A DNA stretch of 64,000 bases from Flavobacterium sp. (GTDB taxonomy: Bacteria > Bacteroidota > Bacteroidia > Flavobacteriales > Flavobacteriaceae). The stretch covers positions 1 through 64,000 of the forward strand of contig JAEUTY010000014.1 in NCBI GenBank assembly GCA_016787805.1, written 5' to 3'. Numbering within the stretch: the first letter of the stretch is position 1; every line of letters starts with the position of its first letter. A program made the position numbers and the translations under genes. The notes beneath the pieces are model-generated. The model made no database searches, was not told the origin of the DNA, and saw only the letters and a program-made list of their open reading frames with translations. Below are positions 17,072 through 26,156 of this stretch, one piece after another.

Positions 17072-17953
17072 CTACTTACTTCCTTTATTCTTAATCATCG
17101 CCTCGAGCATATCCCACATTTCTTGCGGAATTTTTTCTAAAATATTGAATTGTCCGGCGCCTTGCAGCCATTCGCCGCCATCAATAGTTACCACTTCGCC
17201 ATTGATGTACGCCGAAAAATCGGAAACCAAATACGCCGCCAAATTCGCCAATTCTTGGTGATCACCCACGCGACGCAACGGTACTTTTTTAGACATATCA
17301 AATTTTTCGGCTAAATCGCCCGGCAACAGTCGATCCCATGCGCCTTTGGTAGGAAATGGTCCGGGAGCAATAGCGTTCATACGAATGCCGTATTTGGCCC
17401 ATTCTACAGCCAAACTTCTTGTCATGGCAAGCACTCCAGCTTTGGCAGTAGCACTTGGCACCACATAACCTGAGCCTGTCCAAGCATACGTTGTTACAAT
17501 ATTCAACACATTGCAATTGGTTTGTTTTTCGGCAATCCAATGTTTTCCGAAGGCGAGCGTGCAGTTTTTAGAGCCTTTCAACACGATATCAATAATTGTA
17601 TCAAAAGCATTCGCTGATAATCGTTCGGTTGGTGATATGAAGTTTCCAGCAGCATTGTTGAGCAAAACATCAACCTTCCCAAAGGTTTTTAAAACTTCGG
17701 CTAACATGGCTTCTACTTGGTCGTAATGACGTACATCGCATTGTATTGGCAAACAAGTTCCTCCTGTTTCTTTTTCAAGTTCGGAAGCTGTTGTTTTTAG
17801 TTTTTCTAAATCTCTGGAAGAAATCGCCACATTGGCGCCTAGTTCAAGAAAATATTTCGTCATGGCTTTTCCCAAACCACTTCCGCCGCCTGTTACCACT
17901 ATTGTTTTACCCTTTAACGCATCATCGCGTAGCATTTTTGCTGAAAAATCCAT
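17072..17953 (-). CDS. 2,4-dienoyl-CoA reductase-like SDR oxidoreductase
   Basis: A 293-aa short-chain dehydrogenase. ATG 17953 (MDFSAKMLRDDALKGK) is preferred to an upstream start at 17986. It shows the NAD(P)-binding VTGGGSGLGKAM, NNAAGNFISPTERLS, and TGSGYVVPSATAKAGVLAMTRSLAVEW, where the usual catalytic Tyr of YxxxK is Ser. That substitution and the surrounding sequence match mitochondrial/peroxisomal 2,4-dienoyl-CoA reductases (DECR type), where the Tyr comes from a nearby position (here in TTYAWTGSG). Likely role: beta-oxidation of unsaturated acyl-CoAs. The 3' end abuts a CAGT-type micro-repeat. Confidence 0.87.
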   Translation of the reverse strand: MDFSAKMLRDDALKGKTIVVTGGGSGLGKAMTKYFLELGANVAISSRDLEKLKTTASELEKETGGTCLPIQCDVRHYDQVEAMLAEVLKTFGKVDVLLNNAAGNFISPTERLSANAFDTIIDIVLKGSKNCTLAFGKHWIAEKQTNCNVLNIVTTYAWTGSGYVVPSATAKAGVLAMTRSLAVEWAKYGIRMNAIAPGPFPTKGAWDRLLPGDLAEKFDMSKKVPLRRVGDHQELANLAAYLVSDFSAYINGEVVTIDGGEWLQGAGQFNILEKIPQEMWDMLEAMIKNKGSK

Positions 17954-18012
17954 AATTTGATGTATTAGTTTTGGTAAAGATAGCAAAACTTTTAGTATGC
18001 ACGCATAATAAA

Positions 18013-18047
18013 TAAAAAAACAGGATAGAAATTTTTTCTATCCTGTT
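18013..18047 (-). terminator. Rho-independent terminator after the T9SS gene
   Basis: Stem AACAGGATAGAAA / TTTCTATCCTGTT (13 bp, 3-nt loop) followed on the minus strand by a T-run. It lies 29 bp past the stop of the secreted-protein gene and before the SDR gene. Confidence 0.85.
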
Positions 18048-18075
18048 CACTAACTAAATAGTTACGATTGATGAT

Positions 18076-19017
18076 TTATCTTTTGATGAATTTTTTTACG
18101 ACGGTTTCAAGGTTGGAACTGATTTGCAAAAAGTAAACACCTTGACTTAATTCGCTTACATTCATAGAGTAAACATAAGCAGTAGTATTTTCAACATTAT
18201 TTTCTTTTACCAATCGTCCTTCAGCATTGAAAATACTGTATTTAATAGTTCCAGTCGCTTCGCTTGAAGGAATGATATTGATTTCTTGGTCGACCAAAGT
18301 TGGGGCAATACTAAAATCATTTTTTTGTTCAAGCGTAGCCAAAACTAGATCAAGTGCTTGAAAATTGGTAACCACATTATCAATTACCAATCGGCTTCCG
18401 AAATTTGCTGTTGAACCTTCTTTTTCCATAGTAAAAGAAATGTACATGTAGGCTGGTGTTGCCGTAGAAGTATAATTGATGTACGAATAAACGTATTGGT
18501 ATTGGTTATTGGTTCCCGTTATATCCACACTAGCAGTCCCTATTTCATTTCCTTCATTATCAAAAACAGTTATTTTAGCTTCTGCAACATCATTTCCAGC
18601 AGGAAGGAATTTATAGAAAAACCCTAAGGTTTGAACATTCATTCCGGGTTCAATAATCATTCCCGGATTCCAGCCTGGTGAGTCCTGAGTTTCATCGCTA
18701 AAAAGAACGGCTTCACCTGGAATCACTTTGTTTTGAGTTTGATTGAAAGCATTGGCAATTTCCATTGCTGTTTGACCAGAATGGGGTTCATATGAAACAT
18801 AGCATAAGGCAGGAATACACCATGGATATTGAATGTTATCAGTTGTAGCTTGTCCGGTTTGAGGATTCATAACAACAGGTAAAATCAAATTCATTCCCCA
18901 ATGACTTGGGAGAAAATTAGGTTTGATGTTTTCAAAATTTCCATTCAAAACCTGTGCATTTGAACTGAAAATCGATGCCAGAGCAAGTAATCCGCTACAT
19001 AAGTAATTCTTTTTCAT
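18076..19017 (-). CDS. Secreted protein with T9SS type A sorting domain
   Basis: A 313-aa protein with a signal peptide (1-21, ending SSNAQ), a beta-rich passenger of about 200 residues resembling carbohydrate-binding or PCMD-like modules (VLNGNFENIKPNFLPSHWG, TAMEIANAF, LVIDNVV), and a C-terminal type A sorting domain (about 235-313; IFNAEGRLVKENN, LSQGVYFLQI, VVKKFIKR). It is exported by Sec, then carried across the outer membrane by the type IX system, which removes the tail. No enzyme motif is visible. Its promoter shares a tandem operator with the adjacent TPR/HTH regulator. Confidence 0.9.
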   Translation of the reverse strand: MKKNYLCSGLLALASIFSSNAQVLNGNFENIKPNFLPSHWGMNLILPVVMNPQTGQATTDNIQYPWCIPALCYVSYEPHSGQTAMEIANAFNQTQNKVIPGEAVLFSDETQDSPGWNPGMIIEPGMNVQTLGFFYKFLPAGNDVAEAKITVFDNEGNEIGTASVDITGTNNQYQYVYSYINYTSTATPAYMYISFTMEKEGSTANFGSRLVIDNVVTNFQALDLVLATLEQKNDFSIAPTLVDQEINIIPSSEATGTIKYSIFNAEGRLVKENNVENTTAYVYSMNVSELSQGVYFLQISSNLETVVKKFIKR

Positions 19018-19065
19018 GATGATTTATTTTTTGATTAATGTTTTCATTTTTAAGCAATTCTAAAA

Positions 19066-19122
19066 CAAAGTTACCTTTTATTTTATATATCTATAATTTT
19101 TAAGGTTGACATTAGGTTGACA
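19066..19122 (-). promoter_or_regulatory. Promoter with tandem TGTCAACC operator, T9SS gene
   Basis: On the minus strand the -7 element is TAACTTTG (19066-19073). Exactly 30 nt upstream lies TGTCAACC (19104-19111), and a second identical TGTCAACC (19115-19122) follows at an 11-bp period. No -33 TTTG is seen, which suits an activator-dependent promoter. The same arrangement precedes the regulator gene at 20763. Confidence 0.6.
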
Positions 19123-19152
19123 TATTTGTAAAGTCTTTATTTATAATGGTTT

Positions 19153-20763
19153 TTATACCGAAAGAATAAAATCTGTCAAATTTTCTTCAGTCGATAATTG
19201 CAATTTTTTGCGCAGGCGATGACGCGCTGTTTTGACACTATCGGGCGAAATATTCAAAATAGTAGCCATTTCTTTAATGGATAAATTGAGTTTAATTAAG
19301 GCGCAAATTTTCAAATCGTTAGCGCTGATTTCTGGATATTTTTGTTTTAGACGTGTGTAAAAGTTTTTGTTGACACTTTCAAAATAATGATCAAAATGGT
19401 TCCAGTTATTGTCTTGAATGGTGTATTTATTCACTAGTTTTTTAAGTTCGGCTTCCGAATTGGGTTCTTTTTTATTCAAGATGGATTTAATTTCATCCAG
19501 CAATTCGTTTTTTTCCACCATTTGAATCGTAATGGCACTCAACTGACTTTCCTTGTGCTCAATATCATTTTGAAATTGTTGCTCTTTCAAAAGCTTTTGT
19601 TCTTCCATCAAAACGACCAATTCTTCTTTGGTTTTGAGTAATTGTTGGTCGCGTTTGTGGATTCGTTTCATAAAGAAATACAAAGCTGTAAATACAATAA
19701 AAACTAGCAACAATAAACTCATTAATAGGTAATTGGTTAGTTTTGAAACTTCTTTTTCAGCCGAAACCAATTTGAGTTTTCGGTTTTTTTCGGCTACTTC
19801 AAATTGTACTTCAAGGCTTTTTACAATTTGTTCGCGTTCAAACGAATAAAATTCATCTTTGATTTGAATGACTTTGTTTTGCAATTGACTGACTTCAAAG
19901 AAATCGCTTTGTTGCTTTTTTACTTTGATTAAAGCTTCTATTGATTTGATTTCAAACGTTTTATCAGACAATTTTTCGGCAATAACCAACGCTTTTAAAA
20001 AATAATTCTCAGCTGTTAATAGATTCGACGTAAAATCAAGATACCAATTTCCCAATCCGAGAAAAGCATTAACTTGTGCTTGTTTGTTGTTGCTCGATTG
20101 CGCTAATGATAAGGCTTTATTAAAGTAATTAAAACTGATTTCTTTCTGTTTTTTCCGCGAAGCAATTTCTCCCATTTTGCAATACGAAGTGGGTAAATAA
20201 GCTGTATTTTTCGATTTCTCAAATTCGACCAAAGCCAATTGATAGCAAATATCCGATGAGTCAACGTGCTTTTTTAAATTGTACAATGCGCCCAAACTAG
20301 TGTAAGCCAAACCCAATGTTCCCGATTGATCGTTATGATTGCGTAATTCGGCAACTACTTCTTGACTCAATCGCATGGCGTCGTCGTATTTTTTTTGGCG
20401 ACTGTAAATGGTGCTAATTAATTGTAAACAACGGTAACGACCAATTTTAGCGGCTTTAGAATTACTTTTTTCTAACATTTTGTATTGCTCCAACGATTGT
20501 GTGGCAAACTGCAATCCTTTTTCCAAACTCGAGCCATACGAACAAATGCCCAGATAAAGTAATGCTTCGGCTCGGTCTTCGTTATTATTATCTTTTTTCG
20601 CTTTTTCGTGTGCTTCCCAAAAATACCCAAACGCTTTGTTTTCATCGTCTTTGACCAAAGCAGCCCAACCTTTTTGCAACAACGGATTCTCTGACGGATT
20701 GGCCCAAAGAGTCTCAGCAACAAAAAGCAAAACGACTGCAATTATTTTTAGAAAACCTTTCAT
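19153..20763 (-). CDS. Membrane-spanning TPR/LuxR-type HTH regulator
   Basis: A 536-aa one-component regulator. A signal peptide (1-21) is followed by a periplasmic array of tetratricopeptide-like repeats (about 28-300), one transmembrane segment (about 342-366), a cytoplasmic coiled coil (370-430) and a C-terminal LuxR/GerE-like helix-turn-helix (478-533; EISANDLKICALIKLNLS, KEMATILNISPDSVKTARHR). This architecture is common in Bacteroidota and implies sensing outside and DNA binding inside. It lies 135 bp upstream of the T9SS gene on the same strand. Both promoters carry the same two-site operator, so auto- and neighbour regulation is a reasonable inference. Confidence 0.88.
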   Translation of the reverse strand: MKGFLKIIAVVLLFVAETLWANPSENPLLQKGWAALVKDDENKAFGYFWEAHEKAKKDNNNEDRAEALLYLGICSYGSSLEKGLQFATQSLEQYKMLEKSNSKAAKIGRYRCLQLISTIYSRQKKYDDAMRLSQEVVAELRNHNDQSGTLGLAYTSLGALYNLKKHVDSSDICYQLALVEFEKSKNTAYLPTSYCKMGEIASRKKQKEISFNYFNKALSLAQSSNNKQAQVNAFLGLGNWYLDFTSNLLTAENYFLKALVIAEKLSDKTFEIKSIEALIKVKKQQSDFFEVSQLQNKVIQIKDEFYSFEREQIVKSLEVQFEVAEKNRKLKLVSAEKEVSKLTNYLLMSLLLLVFIVFTALYFFMKRIHKRDQQLLKTKEELVVLMEEQKLLKEQQFQNDIEHKESQLSAITIQMVEKNELLDEIKSILNKKEPNSEAELKKLVNKYTIQDNNWNHFDHYFESVNKNFYTRLKQKYPEISANDLKICALIKLNLSIKEMATILNISPDSVKTARHRLRKKLQLSTEENLTDFILSV

Positions 20764-20788
20764 AAGTGGTTGTGAAGTATTTCAAAAG

Positions 20789-20845
20789 CAAATGTAATTT
20801 TTTTATTGGTAGCTTCTAAAATTTAGGGTTGACAAGAGGTAAACA
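20789..20845 (-). promoter_or_regulatory. Promoter with tandem TGTyWACC operator, regulator gene
   Basis: The minus-strand -7 element is TACATTTG (20789-20796). Exactly 30 nt upstream is TGTCAACC (20827-20834), with TGTTTACC (20838-20845) at an 11-bp period. Spacing and order equal those at 19066-19122. Confidence 0.6.
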
Positions 20846-20981
20846 GTATTAGAATTATGAAGGCAGAATTAAGAATTTAGAAAATACCGAGAAGCATAAA
20901 GATAATAAACACAGCATCTTGTATTCAATAGTATGCTCATTTTTAATTTTTAATTCTTCATTTTTAATTCATCAGAAGCCA

Positions 20982-21118
20982 ATCCAGCTCTACGTTCCAA
21001 GTTTTTTTAAATCAATTGGTTGTACTAAGTTGCGCTAAGAGCTTCCTTTGGTCGCTTTATCCCAACAAGTACAACACAATCGCTTTGGCAAAAAGCTTTC
21101 CTCTTCGGTCTGGGCTAG
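20982..21118 (-). repeat. Dispersed structured element, copy D (long form)
   Basis: On the minus strand it begins CTAGCCCAGACCG and ends AGAGCTGGATT, with outer helix CCAG/CTGG as in copy B. The inner arm pairs GTTGTACT with AGTACAAC, and the apical AGCGACCAAAGGAAGCTC is shared with copy B. It starts the roughly 1.1-kb gene-free stretch between the regulator and tRNA-Pro. Confidence 0.75.
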
Positions 21119-21142
21119 GGCAATGGTAATTCTAAGCAAACC

Positions 21143-21695
21143 AACTTCAACGTTCAACATTCCAAGTTGACTATTCACCATTCAAAAAAAAACAAAGAAT
21201 GAAGAACAACGAATGTTCAATGTTGAAGTATTTTGTAGTTAAAAAAGAAACTTCACCATTCAACATTCCAAGTTGGATATTCAAAATTCAAAAAAACAAT
21301 GAACGAAGAACAACGAATATTCAATGTAGAAGTGTTATGTTGTTATAAAAACTTCACCATTCAACATTCCAAGTTGACTATTCAACATTCAAAAAACAAT
21401 GAATGAAGAACAACGAATATTCAATGTAGAAGTGTTATGTTGTTATAAAAACTTCAACATTCAACATTCCAAGTTGGATATTCAACATTCAAAAAACAAA
21501 GAATGAAGAACAACAAATATTCAATGTACAAGTGTTATGTTGTTATAAAAACTTCAACATTCAACATTCCAAGTTGGATATTCAACATTCAAAAAACAAT
21601 GAATGAAGAACAACAAATATTCAATGTACAAGTGTTATGCTGTTATAAAAACTTCACCATTCAAAATTCCAAGTTGAATATTCAAAATTTTAATA
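21143..21695. repeat. 100-bp tandem repeat array, five copies plus a partial
   Basis: Units start at AACTTC positions 21143, 21249, 21350, 21450, 21550 and 21650 (partial), giving periods of 106, 101, 100, 100 and 100 bp. Each unit runs AACTTCAaCATTCAACATTCC, AAGTTGgaTATTCAACATTC, AAAAAACAATGAATGAAG, then TATTCAATGTAgAAGTG. Start and end of a unit are partly inverted (ACTTCAACATT against AATGTTGAAGT in the first copy). The three left-hand junctions are more diverged than the right-hand ones. There are no spacer sequences, so this is not CRISPR, and no coding potential is apparent. Confidence 0.85.
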
Positions 21696-21835
21696 AATCC
21701 ATTCAAGCGAGCTTGGATTACCTATCGGTGATCCAGAATTAGGGTAAGTTGCTCAACAAAAATTCTAAACAGTTTTTTCAAAACTGAAGATTTTACACAA
21801 AAAAATCCATTCAAGCGAGCTTGATGGATTTTACT
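21695..21835 (-). terminator. Duplicated terminator hairpins downstream of tRNA-Pro
   Basis: On the minus strand AAATCCAT-CAAG-CTCG-CTTG-ATGGATTT plus a T-run (21804-21832) forms a strong terminator 28 nt after the tRNA. A second copy of the hairpin (AATCCAAGCTCGCTTGA, 21697-21719) lies about 110 bp further on. Between them I see no gene. Confidence 0.75.
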
Positions 21836-21860
21836 TTAGAATAAATCTTTAGATTTTCAT

Positions 21861-21937
21861 TGGTCGGGATGACTGGATTCGAACCAGCGACCCCTAGCAC
21901 CCCATGCTAGTACGCTACCAGGCTGCGCTACATCCCG
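21861..21937 (-). tRNA. tRNA-Pro (anticodon GGG)
   Basis: 77 nt including an encoded CCA. The acceptor stem is CGGGATG / CATCCCG with discriminator A. The D-arm is GCGCAGCCTGGTAGCGT, the anticodon stem CTAGC / GCTAG has loop ATGGGGT (anticodon GGG, reading CCC/CCU), and the T-arm is GCTGGTTCGAATCCAGT. The 28-nt gap to the upstream aminotransferase stop contains TATATTTG (21949-21956), a TAnnTTTG match, so the tRNA may have its own promoter. Confidence 0.97.
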
Positions 21938-21965
21938 AAATTGGTGCGCAAATATAAAAAGTTAT

Positions 21966-23093
21966 TTATAATTTTTGTAGTCGTTCAGCGGCTTTTTTCA
22001 AAGTTTCTTCTTCTTTGGCAAAACAAAATCGAATGCATTGGGTTTGATTACTATTGGCGTAAAAAGGCGATAATGGAATAGCAGCGACACCGAATTCTTT
22101 GACTAATCTTTTAGTAAAATCAATATCGTTTTCAAACGAAATACCTTTGTAAGACGCAATTTGAAAATACGAACCTTCGCATGGCAATAATTCAAAAGGT
22201 GTTTTGGTCATTAATTCACGAAAAAAATCCCTTTTGTTTTGATAAAATTTCCCTAAATCGGCAACTTGAACTAAATCCATATAATCGTTGAGCGCATATT
22301 GTGCCACACTATTTACCGAAAAAACCAAAAACTGATGCACTTTTTTGATCTCTTTCATCCAATCTTCGGAAGCCACAACATAACCGATTTTCCAACCTGT
22401 AATGTGAAAGGACTTTCCAAATGATGAAATACTAACGCTTCGATCTCTTAATTTTTCACGATGATGTACTGAAATATGGCGGTTTTCAAACGTAATGTAC
22501 TCATAAACTTCATCCGAAAGAACAATCACATTTGGGTACAAATCAAGTAATTTTTCCAATTGAAGAAAATCGTTTTCCGACCAAATTCTACCTGTAGGAT
22601 TGTGCGGATTGTTGATGATAATCATTCGAGTATTTGCGTTCATTGTATCACCAATCAATTCCCAATTGGGCTTAAAATCATCGTTTAAGGGAATACGTTT
22701 TGGAATCGCGTTGCAAAGCAAAATAGGCGTTTCATAACAATCGTAACTTGGATCTAAAATAATGACTTCTTCATTTTTATTGACTAAAGCTTGAATCGTT
22801 GCAAAAATGCCTTCAGTGGCGCCAGCTGTAATCAAAACTTCGCTTGAAGGATTTACTTTTCTACCATAAGAAGCATAAGTTAAGTTCGCAATTTTTTCCA
22901 ACAAAGGAGGAAATCCAGCCATGGGTAAATACTGATGAATTTCATTTTTGGTCCATTTGGCAACCAAGTTTTTCAATCGTTCATCCACTGGGAAATTCGG
23001 AAAGCCTTGCGACAAGTTAATCGCACCATATTCGTTCGCCATTTGCGACATGATTGAGAAAATACTGGTTGTGATGTGTGGCAATTTGGACAT
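21966..23093 (-). CDS. Methionine aminotransferase (class I/II PLP enzyme)
   Basis: A 375-aa cytosolic fold-type I aminotransferase, closest in its motifs to YbdL-like methionine aminotransferases, which convert 2-keto-4-methylthiobutyrate and amino acids in methionine salvage. Visible are INLSQGFPNFP (26-36), ITAGATEGIF (88-97), NPHNPTGRIW (162-171), LSDEVYEY with the PLP-ring Asp194, and SSFGKSFHITGWKIGYV with Schiff-base Lys227. The upstream methyltransferase ends 2 bp before its start, so they form an operon. Exact substrate preference is inferred. Confidence 0.9.
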   Translation of the reverse strand: MSKLPHITTSIFSIMSQMANEYGAINLSQGFPNFPVDERLKNLVAKWTKNEIHQYLPMAGFPPLLEKIANLTYASYGRKVNPSSEVLITAGATEGIFATIQALVNKNEEVIILDPSYDCYETPILLCNAIPKRIPLNDDFKPNWELIGDTMNANTRMIIINNPHNPTGRIWSENDFLQLEKLLDLYPNVIVLSDEVYEYITFENRHISVHHREKLRDRSVSISSFGKSFHITGWKIGYVVASEDWMKEIKKVHQFLVFSVNSVAQYALNDYMDLVQVADLGKFYQNKRDFFRELMTKTPFELLPCEGSYFQIASYKGISFENDIDFTKRLVKEFGVAAIPLSPFYANSNQTQCIRFCFAKEEETLKKAAERLQKL

Positions 23094-23095
23094 AA

Positions 23096-23734
23096 TTAAT
23101 TCGTTTTTTGAGCAATAATAACCAAATGAATATCCGAAATTCCATTGGGTTTTGGATAATCAATTCGAAAAAAGGAAAGCAGTTGAAAGTTGTTTTTCTG
23201 CAATGATTCTAGTAAATACGATGCTTCATGATAATTAACTTCCATTGTAATTTTGCCGTCGCTACTGGTTTGTGTTTCTGAATAGTTTTTTTCCTTTTCG
23301 ATACAACTGAAATACAAAACGCCATTTTGATTAAGCATTTCAAAACTATCCGCAATAAATTGTTCGGTTTCGATGGGATTTAAATACGGAACTACAAATC
23401 CGCCTAAAATAGCATCAAAAGTTTGGTTTAATGCCAACATATCACGCACATCCAACAACTGAAATTGTGCTTTGGGAACGTTGATTTTTCCCAATGCAAT
23501 CATGCTCGGCGCCGTATCAGTAGCCAAAATGGAGTAGTTTGGTTTTTGCTCCAAAAGGTATTTTGTAATGTTTCCCGGACCACAACCTAATTCTAAAATC
23601 CACGCATTGTCTTTGGTAATTGCATTGCAAAACTGATCATAAGTAGCGTTGTACAAATCCATTTCCATGAATTTGTCTTGGTATGTCTGTGCGAGTAAAT
23701 TCCAGTTTTGGAGTGTTTGTTGGTTGCGGTTCAT
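23096..23734 (-). CDS. Class I SAM-dependent methyltransferase
   Basis: A 212-aa Rossmann-fold methyltransferase. It shows motif I ILELGCGPGNITKYLL (about 47-62), motif II ILATDTAPSMIALGK, AQFQLLDVRDM, and a motif IV region FDAILGGFVVPYL. No substrate-determining feature can be recognised. The 2-bp spacing to the methionine aminotransferase suggests a linked role, perhaps in sulfur or SAM metabolism, but this is only context. Confidence 0.85.
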   Translation of the reverse strand: MNRNQQTLQNWNLLAQTYQDKFMEMDLYNATYDQFCNAITKDNAWILELGCGPGNITKYLLEQKPNYSILATDTAPSMIALGKINVPKAQFQLLDVRDMLALNQTFDAILGGFVVPYLNPIETEQFIADSFEMLNQNGVLYFSCIEKEKNYSETQTSSDGKITMEVNYHEASYLLESLQKNNFQLLSFFRIDYPKPNGISDIHLVIIAQKTN

Positions 23735-23810
23735 GGTTCAAATATAGTGAAAGGTTTTGCTTGAAGATAGTCGTCTGAGTAATTTTGACTCTCCTCAATA
23801 CGTTTATTCT

Positions 23811-23868
23811 CTAGCCCCGATAGTAGTGGCATCTCGTCTTTTGGACGAGATAGAACGGATAGCGGGAA
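23811..23868 (+). repeat. Dispersed structured element, copy E
   Basis: CTAGCCCCGATAGTAGTGG at the left and GGATAGCGGGAAT at the right, enclosing a perfect inner hairpin ATCTCGTC-TTTTG-GACGAGAT. It lies in the 248-bp gap between the methyltransferase and scpA; the remainder includes a GCGACTGCGACTGC micro-repeat (about 23957-23970). Confidence 0.8.
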
Positions 23869-23982
23869 TAAGGATTACTAGAAAGCCCGAACCATTCGCT
23901 CATAAAAAACACCAACATTACTGTCAGTGTTTTTATATATTCTATTTTCTGAAAACTGCGACTGCGACTGCAAACTTATTAA

Positions 23983-26154
23983 CTAATCCTCCAAAAGCAC
24001 CTCCAAAATACTAATCGCCGCATCGCTGATTTTGGTTCCTGGACCGAAAACGGCAACTGCGCCTGAGTCGAATAAGAATTGATAGTCTTGCGCTGGAATT
24101 ACACCACCAACGATGACCATAATGTCTTCGCGACCGTATTTTTTGAGTTCGTCGATGACTTGAGGAACTAGTGTTTTGTGTCCGGCTGCCAATGAGGAAA
24201 CACCCAAAATGTGTACGTCGTTTTCTACGGCTTGTTTGGCCGCTTCTTGTGGCGTTTGGAAGAGCGGACCAATATCCACGTCAAAACCCACATCGGCATA
24301 ACCGGTTGCCACTACTTTGGCACCGCGATCGTGACCGTCTTGTCCCATTTTGGCAATCATAATACGCGGTCGACGACCTTCTTTTTGAGCGAAGGCATCG
24401 GCCAATTGTTTTGCTTTTTCAAAGCTTTCGTCGTTTTTGATTTCTTTACTGTACACGCCGCTGAACGATCTAATTTGTGCTTTGTAGCGTCCGAAAACGG
24501 CTTCGAGAGCATCACTAATTTCTCCCAATGTAGCTCTGTTTCGGGCTGCTTCTACGGCTAAAGATAGTAAATTATTATCATCTTTTTTCTCCTGACTAAA
24601 GTCAGGAGTTATTGAGGCTTCGCTGATAATTGATTTTGCGGCATTGGTTAAATTGGTTAGGCACTCGGCCACTTTAGCGTTATCACGTGTAGCTTTGATT
24701 TGGTTCAAACGCTCAATTTGTTGTTTGCGCACCATATCGTTATCTACATCCAAAATTTGTAGTGGATCTTCTTTTTCCAAACGGAATTTGTTGACACCTA
24801 CAATAATATCTTGTGCGCTGTCGATCCGTGCTTGTTTGCGTGCCGCAGCTTCTTCGATGCGTAGTTTTGGAATTCCCGATTCGATGGCTTTGGTCATTCC
24901 ACCAAGCGATTCTACTTCTTCAATCAGCGCCCAGGCTTTTTGAGCAATTTCATTCGTCAAACTTTCCACATAATAGCTTCCTGCCCAAGGATCAACCGTT
25001 TTGCAGATTTTGGTTTCTTCTTGCAAGAAAATTTGTGTATTTCGGGCAATTCGAGCCGAGAAATCGGTTGGTAAAGCGATGGCCTCGTCTAATGCGTTGG
25101 TATGTAAAGATTGCGTTCCACCAAAGGCAGCTGCAGCAGCTTCGATGCATGTTCGAGCCACATTATTGAAAGGATCTTGTTCGGTTAAACTCCAACCCGA
25201 CGTTTGGCAATGCGTGCGTAAAGCCAAAGACTTTTCGTCTTGCGGATTAAATTGTTTCAACAGTTTGGCCCACAACATTCGTCCAGCTCGCATTTTGGCA
25301 ATTTCCATAAAATGATTCATTCCGATCGCCCAGAAAAAGGAAAGGCGAGGAGCGAAGTCATCGATTTTCATTCCAGCCGCTAAACCTGTTCGAATGTATT
25401 CTAAACCATCAGCTAAAGTGTACGCTAACTCAATATCGGCTGTTGCTCCCGCTTCTTGCATGTGGTAACCTGAAATTGAAATCGAGTTGAATTTGGGCAT
25501 TTTTTTGCTGGTGAATTCGAAGATATCCGCAATGATTTTCATCGAAGGTGTTGGCGGATAAATGTACGTATTGCGAACCATGAATTCTTTTAGAATATCG
25601 TTTTGGATGGTTCCCGAAAGTTGTTCTAAAGTCACACCTTGTTCTTCCGCAGCGACGATATAAAAAGCCATGATAGGCAAAACTGCTCCGTTCATGGTCA
25701 TCGAAACCGACATTTCACCAAGTGGAATTTGGTCGAAAAGGATTTTCATGTCTTCCACCGAATCGATGGCAACACCTGCTTTTCCGACATCACCAAAAAC
25801 GCGTTCGTGATCGGAATCGTAACCGCGGTGTGTAGCCAAATCGAAAGCAACTGAAAGTCCTTTTTGTCCAGCAGCTAAATTGCGACGATAGAACGCATTA
25901 CTTTCTTCGGCTGTTGAGAATCCGGCATATTGACGAATCGTCCACGGGCGACGTACATACATCGTTGCGTATGGTCCACGAAGATTAGGCGCAAAACCAG
26001 CACCAAAACCTAGATGTTCGAGGTTTTCGATGTCTTTTTCTGAGTAGTTACTTTTAACCAAAATGTCTTCAGCAGTTTTGAAAGGCTTTGCATTTGAAAC
26101 TTCTGACTTCTGACTTCTAACTTCTAACTTTATATCTTGTATGTTCTTTCTCAT
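23983..26154 (-). CDS. scpA: Methylmalonyl-CoA mutase, large (cobalamin-binding) subunit
   Basis: Adenosylcobalamin-dependent interconversion of succinyl-CoA and (R)-methylmalonyl-CoA, linking the TCA cycle to propionate. The 723 aa show the TIM-barrel start [53 protein letters not shown], and a C-terminal B12 domain with GQDGHDRG (cobalt-ligand His608), GVSSLAAGH and GGVIPAQDY. An odd N-terminal stretch ([12 protein letters not shown]) is encoded by a GACTTCTAACTTCT micro-repeat (about 26098-26131). It follows the small subunit after 2 bp. Confidence 0.97.
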   Translation of the reverse strand: MRKNIQDIKLEVRSQKSEVSNAKPFKTAEDILVKSNYSEKDIENLEHLGFGAGFAPNLRGPYATMYVRRPWTIRQYAGFSTAEESNAFYRRNLAAGQKGLSVAFDLATHRGYDSDHERVFGDVGKAGVAIDSVEDMKILFDQIPLGEMSVSMTMNGAVLPIMAFYIVAAEEQGVTLEQLSGTIQNDILKEFMVRNTYIYPPTPSMKIIADIFEFTSKKMPKFNSISISGYHMQEAGATADIELAYTLADGLEYIRTGLAAGMKIDDFAPRLSFFWAIGMNHFMEIAKMRAGRMLWAKLLKQFNPQDEKSLALRTHCQTSGWSLTEQDPFNNVARTCIEAAAAAFGGTQSLHTNALDEAIALPTDFSARIARNTQIFLQEETKICKTVDPWAGSYYVESLTNEIAQKAWALIEEVESLGGMTKAIESGIPKLRIEEAAARKQARIDSAQDIIVGVNKFRLEKEDPLQILDVDNDMVRKQQIERLNQIKATRDNAKVAECLTNLTNAAKSIISEASITPDFSQEKKDDNNLLSLAVEAARNRATLGEISDALEAVFGRYKAQIRSFSGVYSKEIKNDESFEKAKQLADAFAQKEGRRPRIMIAKMGQDGHDRGAKVVATGYADVGFDVDIGPLFQTPQEAAKQAVENDVHILGVSSLAAGHKTLVPQVIDELKKYGREDIMVIVGGVIPAQDYQFLFDSGAVAVFGPGTKISDAAISILEVLLED

Positions 26155-26156
26155 GG

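Noticed and set aside
17072-17953. Catalytically dead SDR because the YxxxK Tyr is Ser
   Set aside because: This substitution is characteristic of the 2,4-dienoyl-CoA reductase subgroup, in which another Tyr serves, so inactivation is not implied.
21143-21695. CRISPR-like array
   Set aside because: Whole 100-bp units are repeated head to tail with no unique spacers, and no cas genes are present.
21503-21742. Possible 79-residue protein across the 100-bp repeats
   Set aside because: It is only an open frame through tandem repeats, with low-complexity sequence and no start signal or family resemblance.
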